A stretch of 64,000 bases of DNA from Phyllostachys edulis (Eukaryota; Streptophyta; Magnoliopsida; Poales; Poaceae): the NCBI GenBank assembly GCA_036346405.1, contig CM070568.1, forward strand, positions 34,444,820 to 34,508,819, read 5' to 3'. Position 1 is the first letter of the stretch. Every line of letters begins with the position of its first letter. Below, one piece after another: positions 1 through 11,630 of this stretch. Position numbers and translations under genes: made by a program. The notes under the pieces were generated by a model. The model saw only the letters and a list, made by a program, of their open reading frames with translations. It ran no database searches and was not told where the DNA came from.

Positions 1-850
1 AGATCCGAGAGGAGGAGCTTCGCAACGACGAGCAAAACGAGCATATACGTCGGGAGACGAAAGCTCATCTCGAGGCGTGCAGGCGTAGAGAGCGCGAGGC
101 TCGCAAGAGGGAGCACGAGAAAAAGAGGGAAATAGCGGCCAAGACCAAAGAGGCCGGCAGGGAGTTTAACGCCGAGCTCGCAAGGAAGGAAAAATGGCCC
201 CGGTCCACGCAGTAGGTCAGGCCATTCTGTACTAGCCCCCCGAAGGTCAAATTTATTTCCATTCCAAAAAGGCGCATATGTATCATAGGAGTACTTCGGT
301 TTATTGCATCGTGCATGATGTTGTTTCTTATGCACGTATCAAACCCTGTGCGCCGTGTTATTCCCAGCTTTATTATAAAGTCTATTTTAATTCGCAACTT
401 CAAATTCAATTGTTTTTTATCTTTCAATTGAATGTATCACCGTACCTTCAACAGTTTTTTATCTTTCAAAAGAAAGTCCATTTGTTACCATCTTACCACA
501 GGTTCCAAATCCATAAATCAAGTAGAATTGCCATGATTTACAAACCAACTAGAATTAGGCCATGTCACGCCACATATCAAGGCGTGACATAGCAGGATTG
601 TCACGATACCATGGGATATGGCGTGACTACTACCACGCAAACCTCCACGTTGACACAGCAGGTGGACGAGGGCTTAAGTGGCATGCTTTGTCACACCGTC
701 GTATGTGGCATGACAGTGAGCTTTCGCCACGCCACTAACCGTGGCGTGGCCAAAAGGGTCAGAATTGGAAATAAAGTTCGCGAGGGATTAACTTTAAAAT
801 ATTAATAAAAAAGGATTAAATAAAAAATTCAAAAATTCTATTCTAGTACC
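1..850 (+). mobile_element. Right-hand end of a Mutator-like element (MULE), cut by the window edge
   Basis: The end of an element gene (1-215) is followed by a noncoding tail and a terminal region rich in GCGTGAC / GCCACGCC words (about 550-760). The reverse complement of about 720-840 matches 49690-49790, where the same AT-rich block and 'ttatttccaatt(c/t)tgaccc' word occur. The two ends are therefore terminal inverted repeats of one MULE family in opposite orientation. The coding tail also matches the gene end at 62040-62257. The left end and target duplication lie outside the window, so the exact right boundary near 840-850 is approximate. Assignment to a MULE rests on linkage of the related copy to a MULE transposase at 55-57 kb. 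Confidence 0.6.
3..215 (+). pseudogene. C-terminal charged coiled-coil tail of a MULE-associated gene (partial)
   Basis: An open frame runs from the window edge to a TAG at 213-215 and encodes about 70 residues dominated by Glu, Arg and Lys, consistent with a coiled coil. The DNA is clearly related to 62040-62257 (shared 'gggagacgaaa', 'catctcgaggcgtgcaggcg', 'cggtccacgcagta'). Compared with that copy, one base is missing after 'aaatgg', so the frame ends early and the last residues differ. The more complete related gene at 50.5 kb has a CCxH-like, GRF-type putative zinc-binding segment upstream. Function is unknown and the N-terminal part lies outside the window. Confidence 0.5.
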
Positions 851-1171
851 TTTTAAGGGCAACTTCGGGTTTGGATAATTTTGGGTGTAATCAGAAAAGT
901 CTTTGTATATATTGCTGAATAACTGGATACTCCCACGGTACAAAATTTATGCATGGTTACAATTGCAGTACTAAAAACAATCCTACAACAACTATCTCAA
1001 TATCTCTACGGTACAAAATGTATTTATGGTTACAATTGCAGTGATCAAAAGTCAAAACTGTGCTAGAACACAGCTCGGTAATGCTGACAGCTTATTCATG
1101 AAGTACAGATGTTCACCATTGTCCACCAAGAAAGGTGTTGTCGAGCTGCAAGCGACTATTATAATTCCCTC
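851..1171. other. Intergenic spacer
   Basis: This AT-rich stretch contains an imperfect direct repeat ('cggtacaaaattTATGcatggttacaattgcagt'-like words at about 936-972 and 1009-1044). I see no coding potential or RNA gene. It ends at the CCCTC target duplication of the solo LTR that follows. Confidence 0.6.
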
Positions 1172-3176
1172 TGTGGATATCGTGGGGATACACTTATGAT
1201 CTTAGGATGATGTTACAATTGGTAATGATGTTGAGAGTTTGTGGAAACATGTGTTTTCGGCAAAAGTTCAGATGCTGTCAGGCAATAGGCGATCAAACCG
1301 GCCAGGGGGCGATTAGACCGGCCTGTGTGGTGGTTAGACCGGCCTGTGTGGCGGTCAGACCGGCCACCATTGGCAATTAGATCGGTCAAGCCTCGGGTCT
1401 AATGGCTGGCGGTCAAACCGGCCATGGATGGCGGTCTGACTGGCCATTAAGTGGCTTTGAGTCTGGAGCTGGGCCAAAAATAGAGGGTGTAGGCAAGAGA
1501 GGGGATTTTTCTACACTTGGCCTCATAATTTTTGGAGTTTCAAGTCAAAAGTTATATTCGTTTGAAATTTCCAGAGAGGTTTCAGATTTCCAAGGAGGAA
1601 ATTTGGCTAAGTCCCTTTGTTGAGCGGTCAGACCGACCAAGGGGCGGTCAGACCAGTTTTGCCTTGTTCGCCGGCCAGCTTGACGGCGATGTTTGTTGGT
1701 TAGGTTAAGTTCATGGGTTTCGGTGCATATGTGTTGTATGATGCATGCTTTGACTAACGTGGGTCAAGTTGCGAAGAACTTGTTCCCAAAATCGTTTTCT
1801 TGGTCTATTGTTGTGTAGGAGGTTTAGAGGTCAACGGCAAGGATGATCGGGACTAGGCTTGGAGAGCTAAGGTTCAAAACGATCGAGGATGCCGGGTGAA
1901 GTCAGTGGACTCAAGCATGGCGCAAAATGGACAAGGATGATCGAACAGGAAGTTAGACGCGACAGGTTGCATCAAGCGGCGCGGGGTCGGTGCAAGTGCT
2001 ATGGTGGTTTCGGTGGGAGCCAGATGGGAGAGACTTGCCGACATGAAGAGAGTCGTTGATCAACCTACACGTGGCGAAGCATGGGATCGCTTCATGAAGA
2101 TTGGACTCGATCTTTAGAGAACGATCGAGGAGGGGTATTTTGGTAACTTCACCAAAATACCGCCTTGATGGCTTTTGGCTAAACCGCGACGCAAGACAGC
2201 GCACGGAGAAGTGGTTTAGGTCAAAAGAAGATGAAAATGACACTTTGAAAAGTGTGCGTGAGTGAAACCCGTTTGTGTGTGGGCTTAACAGGTGCCCATT
2301 TAGGTGTCTTCCTCTAGAAGCTAGCCTCCGCTATAAAAGGGGAGGGTGCTAGTTGTGCACCTCCCAACCCTTGTATTAAAGAAACCCTAGTTTGTGTTTA
2401 GGGAGAGAAAAGTGGAGAGATTAGGGTTTTAGAGAGTTGGATTGATTGTGTGCTGAAGTGTTGAGCTTTTGTCCTCCAGAATGGAGTGGCTATAAACCAA
2501 CATCAATCTCAAATCAATCCAAGTAAGATTTCTCAAGATGAGTCTCTTCTTGTTATTGCTCTCTCTTTTGTGATTTTGGGGTTTTTCTTTGATCCTTTGG
2601 TTTTCCTTTGGTTTCTGGCCTGGATCTTGCTTGCTGTGACATGTGGGAATGCATCTAAAATCATCTTGATCATCTTTTACCCACGAGTAAGTTTTTGGAT
2701 CATATTTTTGTTTTGACTTGGTTTTGAAGCAATCTTCACTCAAACAAAAAAAGGTTGAAACTTTGGTAATAATCTTCACGATCCTTGATTGTAATAGGTT
2801 TCTGACATCCTAAAGAATGTATGTTTCAAGTTTCATGAAGTTTAGAGTTATGGATCAAAATTTAGACTAATTTGTGATTTTAAGTTCGGACTGATTTCAC
2901 TGTTCATCGTGCTAGAGGTCAGACCGCCCTTGGTGAGAAGTCTGACTGCTAGACCAAAGGTTAGACCGCCCAACTCATTTGGTTTTGAGTTTTTTGTGAT
3001 TTTGGTATATTTTCTTCAGGGTTTTAATTGGATTCAATACAAATCTTCCGCTATACTTGTATATTGATCTTCATAGCTCTCATAGCTATTGAAGTGAAAA
3101 TCTTGTTGAATCCGATTAAGATGAAAAAGTGACATTGCTCCTATTCACAATCCCTAGTCACCTTTTCGACCCAACA
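1172..3176 (+). mobile_element. Solo LTR, family A/B copy 1, with perfect 5 bp target duplication
   Basis: The 2005 bp unit starts TGTGGATATC and ends CAACA. It is flanked by CCCTC at 1167-1171 and CCCTC at 3177-3181, a perfect target-site duplication. It is related along its length to the solo LTR at 17248-19165. A TATAAAAG box lies at 2332-2339. The typical end 'tcctattcac...tagtcacc' resembles the Copia LTR end at 52.5 kb. It carries about ten copies of CGGTCAGACCG-like words in two blocks (1290-1440 and 1620-1660, plus 2915-2970). No internal retroelement domain is present, so a solo LTR left by LTR-LTR recombination is the simplest reading. It lies just past the 3' end of the pseudouridine synthase gene. 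Confidence 0.85.
2332..2339 (+). promoter_or_regulatory. TATA box of the solo LTR
   Basis: TATAAAAG sits in a GC-richer context within the LTR, at a place equivalent to the TATA boxes of the LTRs at 18274, 14835 and 51816. It is the likely core promoter of the former element on the plus strand. Activity is inferred. Confidence 0.5.
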
Positions 3177-3312
3177 CCCTCTCTCGTGATTACTGACCAA
3201 TACTGCTCCCCGAAAGGATCCCCAAGAGGTGTTTTTTTTAAAATGTTGCCGTCTTAGTAAAAAAAACAGTACCAACTGGAGGGCTGTGCATCACAATATG
3301 GTCAAGGGAATT

Positions 3313-5954
3313 TTATCTCATTGTTGAAATAAATTCATTTGCCCATGAAGGGAGAGGAGCACTGAAGGTGACGGGCAACCCAGTGACTGGGTGTACAAAT
3401 GCCAGACTCTCTGCGTGCAACACATGGCCGTCACAATCTACACCGTTCCACATTTCCACCCAATCACTCCACCGTACTTCACATCACCTCTGATACGGAA
3501 CCCCAGATACTGACAGTGTTGACGAATCTGATGTGTTCGTCCACTTTGAGGATAGGCTCTAACCAAAATCATGCTGTTCTTCACATCATCATTTGAAGTA
3601 TGGTCAGCTGCCTTTTCTTGTACAATGATCGACTCTATTTCATCGATGTCAAAATTAGAAGGTTCTCTAAACTGTCCTTTATCATAGGTTCCTAACACTT
3701 CAAATTTTGTACTCATGTCCCTTACAATGAACCCCCTGGTAGTGTTAGGCCAACATCAGTCATAGCGTATACACGCCAAGCACCGTGTTTCGATCGTCCG
3801 TGACCAGAACATATCTTAATCTTTTCCCATGTCGGTGGGTAACCTATGCAAAGAGCTAGATATGTCTTCTTAACTTTGTGCTCAGTAAAGGCTTTCACTA
3901 GCTTCCCTGCAACCTTGTTGCGTTTGGTAATGACCATGAGACCACTGGTATCACGATCTAGCCTGCTGGCAAGGTGAAGATTAAGTTTAGTTGCTGGATC
4001 CCCTGCAGGTCATAGAAAGATTTGCCTTTAGTTACAAATAGCATAGCAATAATGATAGGCACTCGAAGAAATACTTTTTTGAAGACATCAAAGAAAGACC
4101 TGAGTCACGACCTTAAATTGTGAAGATCAAGACGACAAAATATAGCAAGGCAATATTCTGATATTATATAAAAATGTATGAATATTTGCTTGCAGACAGA
4201 AGACAGACACATTGGAAATTTTGTTTTCTCATTCCTAGCCTGGCATCAGTTGCTATCAAAAGCTTGCTCAAAACAAAAAAAAAATGCTATCATTATTTGA
4301 TGCTAACCAGTGGGAACTCATTTGATCATTTGACAAAATTTTGGAGGCCAGATGAGCAAAATGCCATGGAGTGACTATTATATTTCATGCAAGAATGCTA
4401 GATGCACAGTTGCACATAAAATTTCCAAATGAGAAAAATAGGAGATAGATGGGGGATTTGATCATATGCCACTACCAAAGATTGGTAATTGATTATTTGC
4501 CATTCATGTGTCTATGACATGTGGACCCGGGGCCCAGATGTCATAGAGACATGCAGTGGCAAATCATCAAATCTACTCTTTTGGAGTGGCAAATAATCAA
4601 TTATCCCTATATATACCCATAAGTTTGTGTTAACGGTTTTTTTTTTGTAGAATCAATTGGCTAAAGTCAACTGTCTCATACTGCAAAAGTATACATAGCT
4701 TCGACAATCATACAGTACTCTGAATGCCCTTCTGCTTCATCTGCTCAGGGTCATATTTGTTGCTATATATAAGCTCTAGTTATATATTTACAGTACATAT
4801 GGGAAATGGCGAAATGGATTCAAAAGTTTTCTCTTGTTCTATTGCTCAAATCTGCATTGTAATTGTATTTTCTTTTGTCGCATCATACACATGTTTTTTT
4901 AAGATGTACACATGCTAATATTAGCATCATAGCATCAAGTCATACTTACTGAATGGGGCATTCACTCGCAAGTTTCAGTTTGTGGCTCAACCTTTCCTGT
5001 TCCCTGGAAACAGTTTGTACTTCATTGCCCATTCTTATCTGCTTTGATCTAGCTAGCTTTAGGAGATCTACACTCTTAGTAGTTTGCATGCCTTACGGTA
5101 ATTCTTTGCCCTCGCAACTCATATATACATGGCTGTTGGTTACATCCAATTTGAATTTTGATCTCTGGAAGTAAAAATGAGCCATATCAACTCCTACTTT
5201 CCGAACTAGGACCATTTTAGGAAAAGAATGAGAATCAACACTAACCAAGAAGGTCCACTTACAGAAACTCAGTTCAAGGTGAATTCATCAATATCCTATG
5301 AATGCGATGCACCAAGTCCTAACAAGTAACAACCATGAGACAGCTCCTAGCAGTAACAACATGAGGTTAGGACTTGCAAGCAAAAGTTGCAAACTCTCAC
5401 AAACAAATTGAACGGTGCCGCCCTTCCTAAGTCCTAACAGACCTCCAGGATTTGCACTTGTGATCAAAAAGGAGGGCGCAAGTTTTCGCTCTTCCTCTGC
5501 GTGAATTGCCAATCCTGTTTGTTCTAAACTCTAAACTAAACCAATTAAAAGAACATTCTTTTGACATTGCTATCATTGGAAATCTCAAGACAAAAAACTG
5601 CAGTACTACTACTAATCAAATCTGCATTTCATCATCATGAACAACTCATGGAATCACCAGCCACGATCTCTGCGCCATCCCATCGGCAAGATTTCGCAGT
5701 GCCATTGCCCCCTAAAGGCGCGACCTTTCTAGAGCTCAAGAGAGCAAACTTTTGGGTGTACCTGAGACGGCAGTGGAGCCAGGGGGGGCGGAGAGGAGGG
5801 CGTCGCAGTAGACGCCGGCGGGCTTGTCTACGACGGCGAGCCACTCGTCCTCGAACACGACGGCGGCGGAGGAGTAGGTGGCGGAGCGGGCGGAAGCAGT
5901 CATGGCGCGCCGGAGCTCCACGTCCTTGGAGGCGGCCGGGTAGGCAGGGGACAC
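3313..5954 (-). CDS. PUS1: RluA-family RNA pseudouridine synthase 1, frame interrupted twice
   Basis: Exons are 5762-5954 and 3313-4002, separated by a 1759 bp GT-AG intron; about 295 residues are expected. Members of this family convert uridine to pseudouridine in RNA. Exon 1 has the family motif VVDKPAG. Exon 2 has the catalytic-loop motif RLDRDTSG (catalytic Asp near residue 80), then KKTYLALCIG, then AYPQSGRTHQIRQH and a C-terminal ELHAES-like HAESLAF block ending at TAA (3313-3315). Two one-base offsets break exon 2: at about 3720-3736, and at about 3440-3460 in or beside a G run. Each is compatible with one missing base. They may be sequencing errors or a genuine lesion. A later start (ATG at 5906) is also possible. 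The gene is head-to-head with the one at 6946. The symbol is from memory of the rice/Arabidopsis family. Confidence 0.85.
4460..4615. mobile_element. Small hairpin MITE-like element in the PUS1 intron
   Basis: This is an imperfect palindrome centred near 4535. 'tttgccattcatgtgtctatgacatg' on the left pairs with 'catagagacatgcagtggcaaa' on the right, and outer arms around 'taattgattatttgcca' pair with 'tggcaaataatcaatta'. It shares the word TGGCAAAT with the hairpin at 63591 and the foldback element at 25681. No ORF is present. Boundaries are approximate. Confidence 0.55.
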
Positions 5955-6945
5955 CGGGCACGGTACTCTCCGGTCGCCGACAGTCGTATCAAGAAGGACT
6001 ATACAGTAAAAAAGACCTCTGTTATTTAAGAGTGAAGGGTCTTTGAAAAAAAGACCAAGGATATATGTATTAATTGCCTTTAAAAACCTGTCTTTTTTAC
6101 ATGGGACAGTTATTTATAGTCTGCCGACGGGTTATATAAGATTACTGCTCTACTCTAGTAAGGTACTGTTTATATATGGACTTCAGGGTCTTTTTCTATC
6201 CCTACGTATAGTCTCTGATCCACGGTGGGTTTTTTTGGATCTAGCTCACCCAGCAGGTGTGTCTGATCTATTTGTCTTCTCATTTCGCTTCATGTAGGAC
6301 AGCTTGGGGACCGAGAAGCTCCGAACGTCCTTGGTGTTCACAAGGTAGTTTTCTGGGGTGCCAGGTGGTCACCCCTTGCAGCCTTTGGGTCTCCTCTGGA
6401 GCACTTCAGCAGTCGTCGGGGTCCCTCTGCAGCCTTTGGGCCTCCTTTGAAGGGGCTTTTATCGTATTCGTCGGGTCGTGGGACCAATGGACTTCCCCTA
6501 CGACATCGACATCGCCGGGTCTTAGCCACCTGAGCCTGAGGCTACAGCGGCGGCGAGATGGCGCGCGGCTGGTGGTAGTGCAACCGTAGCGAGATGGCGC
6601 GTGGCTGGTGGTAGTGCTCGGGGTGGGGAGGCGACGCGTGGCTAGAGGAGGAGGAGGGGTAGTCTCGTCACTTCCACCTTGAAGAGTCCGAGGTCCGAGC
6701 GACCGAGCCCGATAAAACACAATAGTAGCAATGTGGCATCTCGTGTTCTTTTTTATTCTCCCCAGCGAAAGCAACCCAACCAACCCTAGCCTCCATCGCC
6801 GTCTCCGGCGAACCTCCCACAGCTCCGGCGAGCGTACCGTGCGGGATTCTTCCCGCGGCGGCCCCTTAGGTAGAGCGATTCCCCCGCGAATCTGAAGCCC
6901 GAGCGCTGAGGAGGTGGTGGTGGTAGGTGGTTTTGGGGGAGGAGG
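5955..6945. promoter_or_regulatory. Divergent intergenic/promoter region between PUS1 and the BOD1-like gene
   Basis: The two start codons face apart over 991 bp, so this interval must hold both promoters and 5' UTRs. The part near each gene is GC-rich. The middle (6000-6300) is AT-rich. A near-perfect tandem duplication of about 36 bp ('gagatggcgcg(c/t)ggctggtgg') lies at 6555-6622, and a looser direct repeat ('tgcagcctttggg') lies at 6377 and 6428. No confident TATA box was chosen. ORFs on either strand here look like chance products of GC-rich sequence. Confidence 0.5.
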
Positions 6946-8948
6946 ATGGGATCGTCGTCGAAGGTGGTGCGGCCGGAGGAGGTGCTGGAGTCGCTCAAGA
7001 ACGACGGCACCATCGACGCGCTCCGCATGAAGATCATCGCCCAGCTCAAGGCCAACGTACGCCCGTTTTCCTCCCCTGTTCCTCTTCCAATCTCCCTCTC
7101 CTGCTTGGCTGCTTGCGACCTGGTCCTTGTTTCTCGGCGGCGGCAGCGACGAGGTTCCTCGTGAAGAGGGCGGCGATGGCGAGGTGGTGGAGTGGAGGAC
7201 AGTGGCGGGGAGTGGCCATGGCTTATGGATTTTGTCGAGACTTTTGTGCTGCTCTTAAGTTAAAACTCACTTTTTGTTTGGTTTCAAAAAAAAAAATCTC
7301 ACTTCTTGTTGTGATATGGAAGCATTGTAGTTAAAAACGATTCTTGCTAAAGGTGGTAAACGCTGCTTAGGAGGTATGATCATTGTATGTAACAACACTC
7401 GTGCTTTGCGAAGCAGTTGGGTTTATACTTTACTATCCTGGTTGGGTTCATTGCGTAAAACTGATGGGATTCTGAAATCTGTAGATAAATTGCTCCAATT
7501 GAATTAGTGCTTAGGTGTTTTAAGTTATTGTTGTTTCGATTCATGTGCGTCAGTGTTGTATTTCCCTTGAGGACTTTTAATGGAGGAATTTAGAACATCG
7601 CGGCGGTTGGTTTGAATTAGAATGTCCGCTTATCCTTTGATGTTGCTAGCTGTTTGCCTCATCACTTGCAATTTCTTTTTCCCCTGATCAACATGAAATT
7701 TTCTATTTTCTAGCATCTTTCATTTTCCAATTAACGTGGGAAATTTCTACCAAGCATGAAAGGATAATTCTGAACAATGTAGAATATAGGCTTTTGACCG
7801 GTGCCTTATGTTATAAACATGCCTTTCCTCATGGTTTCTTTACATTGCTATATGTGAGATTCGCTTGATTAATGGAGTTGTTGGCATCTTGGCACTAAAC
7901 CTTCTAAATTGGATTTCAGGAGGATATGAAGAAAAATACTATGATGATGGTGGAGCAAAGCAAAGTTCTAAACACTCCTGGAGCTGAGAAAAAGACCAAA
8001 AGGGAGCTGTTTGACGCACTTCGGCAGGAATTGGAGTAAGCACTTGTCTTTTCTGTATAACTTACTAATGTGGTAACGCGTTGAGCAAACAGGATATGCT
8101 CAATAAAATCTTTACAGGACATTGTGTAGATTGGATTTTGGTCTTTAGCATTTAGAAAACTTTCTCTAAATGGTGCTGACTTTTCAATGCTAAATAGAGA
8201 AAACAAACTGTATATAATTGTGACCCTCTGAGCACACATAATCCTCCAAGACAACACATTTGCCAAGAATATCTTTTTTTCTGCTGCTTGTTCCGAAAGT
8301 AGTAATGATCTAGCTCCCCATGATATGATGGATGTGAAATAGAGAGGTTGTATTTGGCATTTGCTATTCTTCTGTACCTTTTGTGTTATTGGAAGTTTAA
8401 AAACTTACATATTCTGCATTTGCTTTGGACACTGTTGTAGCTTTTTTGCCTCAGAAAATACATGCATTTGTCACTAAACTGCATTTTACCATTGTTTCCT
8501 GTTTTTTTACTCAACTTTCTTTTGATAGGTTTTTTCCAACTTAGCCTCAAGCAGAAGAAATAATTTATCAAACCTGTAAAGCAGTGCTGACTCATTTATG
8601 GAATGCAGAACTCCAGTCCTTGAGAAAGCTTCGAAGGCGGTTTGGGAGCTGATACTTGACAATGGTGGGCTAGGGAAAGAGATCACCGAGACAGTTGAGA
8701 AAGTCTTCTGGCGGCTCAGCGGGATCGATTTGATGCCGCCTCCGCCTTCAACATCCGGTGTTCATCATGAGAAACAAGGAAGCATGGCATTAGAGGAGGA
8801 TGAGAAGAGCAAGGAGATGGATGCTTCTGAACCATCATCAAGGAAGAGGCCATTCAGTAACATCAGTGCAAGAGGAGCAGGTGCTATACCGAATGGTGGT
8901 GCTACAGACCAGCATGATGAGTCTGAGGAGGGCAACCAGAAGATGTGA
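6946..8948 (+). CDS. BOD1/SHG1-like domain protein, 188 residues
   Basis: Exons are 6946-7056, 7920-8035 and 8609-8948, all with GT-AG introns and consistent phases. They sum to 567 bp including TGA. Residues 8-95 (from RPEEVLESLKNDGTIDALR to ASKAVWELIL) resemble the BOD1/SHG1 helical domain, known from the COMPASS histone H3K4 methyltransferase subunit Shg1 and from the vertebrate mitotic PP2A regulator Bod1. The remaining part is Pro- and Ser-rich with acidic patches and a basic SSRKRPF segment that could be a nuclear signal. The start has a plant-like context (gaggATGGG). A chromatin role is inferred from family resemblance only. It shares a divergent promoter region with PUS1. Confidence 0.8.
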
Positions 8949-9396
8949 TGCCATTCTTCCCGTTGTTGTAATTTTTAGTTCTTGCAGGCTAAATTAGCTG
9001 TGGTGTTTTCATGGCTGAAATTGCTGATATCCTGGACATCAATATAGTTCACAATCTAGGGTTGTATGACATGTGCTTTGTGAATTGTGATATCTGTTTA
9101 TACCAGTCAAGTTCTGTAAGTGACTGCTATAGGATGTTTCAACTTTGAAGATAGCTGGCTGTCTCTTCTTCTGATTGTAGAGCAAGTTGGCTGACTATTT
9201 CCTTAAAATTGTTTGAGTGGTTGGATACTAGTACGAAAATATGTGGACGCAAATCTTGCCACTGCAAGTGCTGGTGGAACTCGCCGGCCCTTTTCCGCCG
9301 CCGTCTCCTCCCGTGACTCCTTGTCCTCCCCTGCGTCGCTGTATCCCCATGCCCCATGCTGAGTGGAAGGATCCGGAATTAACATCCTAAATCCTC
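8949..9396 (+). other. 3' UTR and downstream flank of the BOD1-like gene
   Basis: About the first 200 bases are T-rich and plausible 3' UTR. The stretch 9260-9350 is GC-rich without a supported gene. The LTR-like sequence begins near 9397. The exact poly(A) site is not visible. Confidence 0.4.
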
Positions 9397-10799
9397 TGTA
9401 CATTTCTAAACTAGTCCTATGATCAGTGGCTAGTTCACACAGTAAACAAATATGGTAACATAATCATAATCGCAAAACTTTATTAATAAATATCAGAATT
9501 GATTACCAGAAAGGCTTATGAGCAAACAATACAGAACACAACGGAAGACGAAACAAGAAGCAGTATAGTCCAGCTAATCTGTCACAGGCAATCGACTGGT
9601 GTAGCGGCCTAATCGTCGAGTTCTTCAGCAGGTGCAGAGTCATTCTCTTCTGAACAATATTTTATTAAACAAGAGTGAGTACAAATGAATGTACTCCACA
9701 AGTTACACCCAATAACAAAATTATAATACATGCAGGGGTATAACAAAGGAAGGCTTATATGGCTGTTTTGCATAAAGCAATGTTTTCTTTCCAAATACTA
9801 GTACTAAGTTCCAAAGCAGATATACTATAACTAAAATTCATTTTCTAAATTCTCAAGTTTTATAGTCAGATAACATTCATCAACGAGTGGTGAAGGATAC
9901 CCTCCTATCACAAGGTTACCCGCCCAATTCCCATTTGAATAGAAATCCAAAAACATTTAATAAAGTCTTTTGAAATCAAAATCAAAATCTAACTTGGAGT
10001 GGCTTTGCTAGCATGTCCATGACCGTAGACACGACTATTCGAATAGTTTTACACTCTGCAGAGGTTGTACAGCTTTACCCACATGGCACGACTTCTCTAG
10101 TTTATCTGGCATATATCTATACCACCGCTCACTACCTTAGGTAAGCGGTCTAGAGCACGTGCGAAGGCCTTTACAATACGTCATTTCACTGCAGTCCCCT
10201 CTCGCTAAGGTTTCGCCCCCTTTGGATAGAAATCTGCAGAGTTCTTAGCCCCCTCTTGTGCAGATGGGAATGCATGTACGTAGGTCGTAAAAGACCACCA
10301 GCACAACCGGATGGAATGACCACGGTGAAATATTGCAAATTAGTTAGCCAGGTCCCCTACCCATTCTCAGGACATGTGGTAGTACGATGTGGCTTAGCAA
10401 GATGCGGCTCGAAGACCGGACCTTAATTGACTTGGAAGATTTTCCATAAAACCCATGGGCCTCGATCATAGAAATGAATCGATCCCGTGCATGAACATGC
10501 ACCCATCCAAACATCCATTTCGTCCAAGTCCAAACCACTTTTTATTTTATTTTACAAGTTAAACATTTCAAAGATTGTATAGTATAGACATACCATAACA
10601 TTGTTCAAATCATAATTGAATTTTTGGCTAATTCCCCAAAGTAAACCTTTTGGTCTAAGCTTTGTCTAAGCATAATATTTTTCAAAATATTCTAGTCATA
10701 CTAATATATTAACCAGAGTTTTATCTAAGGTGACAATGTGTGAGGGATTCAATGTCTGAGAATTGTCAAGTATGAGATCAGTAAGTCAACCATCCACAG

Positions 10800-11630
10800 T
10801 GGAGTCATAATCCAACAATATTCTTTTTCTAATAACTCAACATCCATCAAATCAATCTTCAATAATAATTCTATAATCCAATATTCAGAAATCCAACATC
10901 TAACACAATCTATTTCTATAGTCCATCATTCATTAATCCGGTATTCATCAATAATCTATTTCTATAATCCAATCTTTGATAATCCAATATCAACAATTAT
11001 AGATCATCCGGACACTTTTATTAAGTTAACTCCACCATTACATCAATTCTCTACAATTCAACCAAAATTACTTCTATAATTCAACAAAATTCAATTCTAT
11101 AATCCAACCACAATAATCATAGAATCATAGAATCCAATCTTCAATAATTATATAATCATAAAATTCAACATCCAACAATTACTTCTATAATCCGATCTCC
11201 AATAATTCATTCTTCAATAATAATCTATTTCTAATAATTCACCATCTATAATATCCAAAAATGATATATTCTAATAATCCAACAAATATATACTTCTATA
11301 ATCTAACCAAGATTTATTTCTATAATCCACCAAGATTTGTTTCTAAAATCCAACATCAACAATTTATTTATTTCTATAATCCACATCATCAATAATCCAT
11401 TATACCATCCATCCAAGTTATGCTTCCATAATCTAACAATCATCAATCATGTATCTCTATAATCCAACAAAGTATACTCCGATAATCCAACAAGACATAT
11501 TCCAATAATCTAATAATACTGTATTTCTACAATCCAATCTTCAACGATCATATTTTCTATAATCCGACTCCAACAATTATATATTCAAATAATTCACAAT
11601 TCCTATTTCTATTTCCAGATTATACTTCAC
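10800..11630. repeat. Degenerate AT-rich array of 'tctataatccaac'-type units
   Basis: Some thirty or more imperfect repeats of words like 'ttctataatccaac', 'aataatctatttct' and 'caacaatt' fill about 0.8 kb inside the Gypsy-type LTR. The period is irregular (about 20-40 bp). No coding potential is seen. Confidence 0.65.

Noticed and set aside
5561..6046. 161-codon plus-strand ORF, Arg-rich
   Set aside because: It is antisense to PUS1 exon 1 and composed of GC-rich repeats; it has no domain and is a shadow frame.
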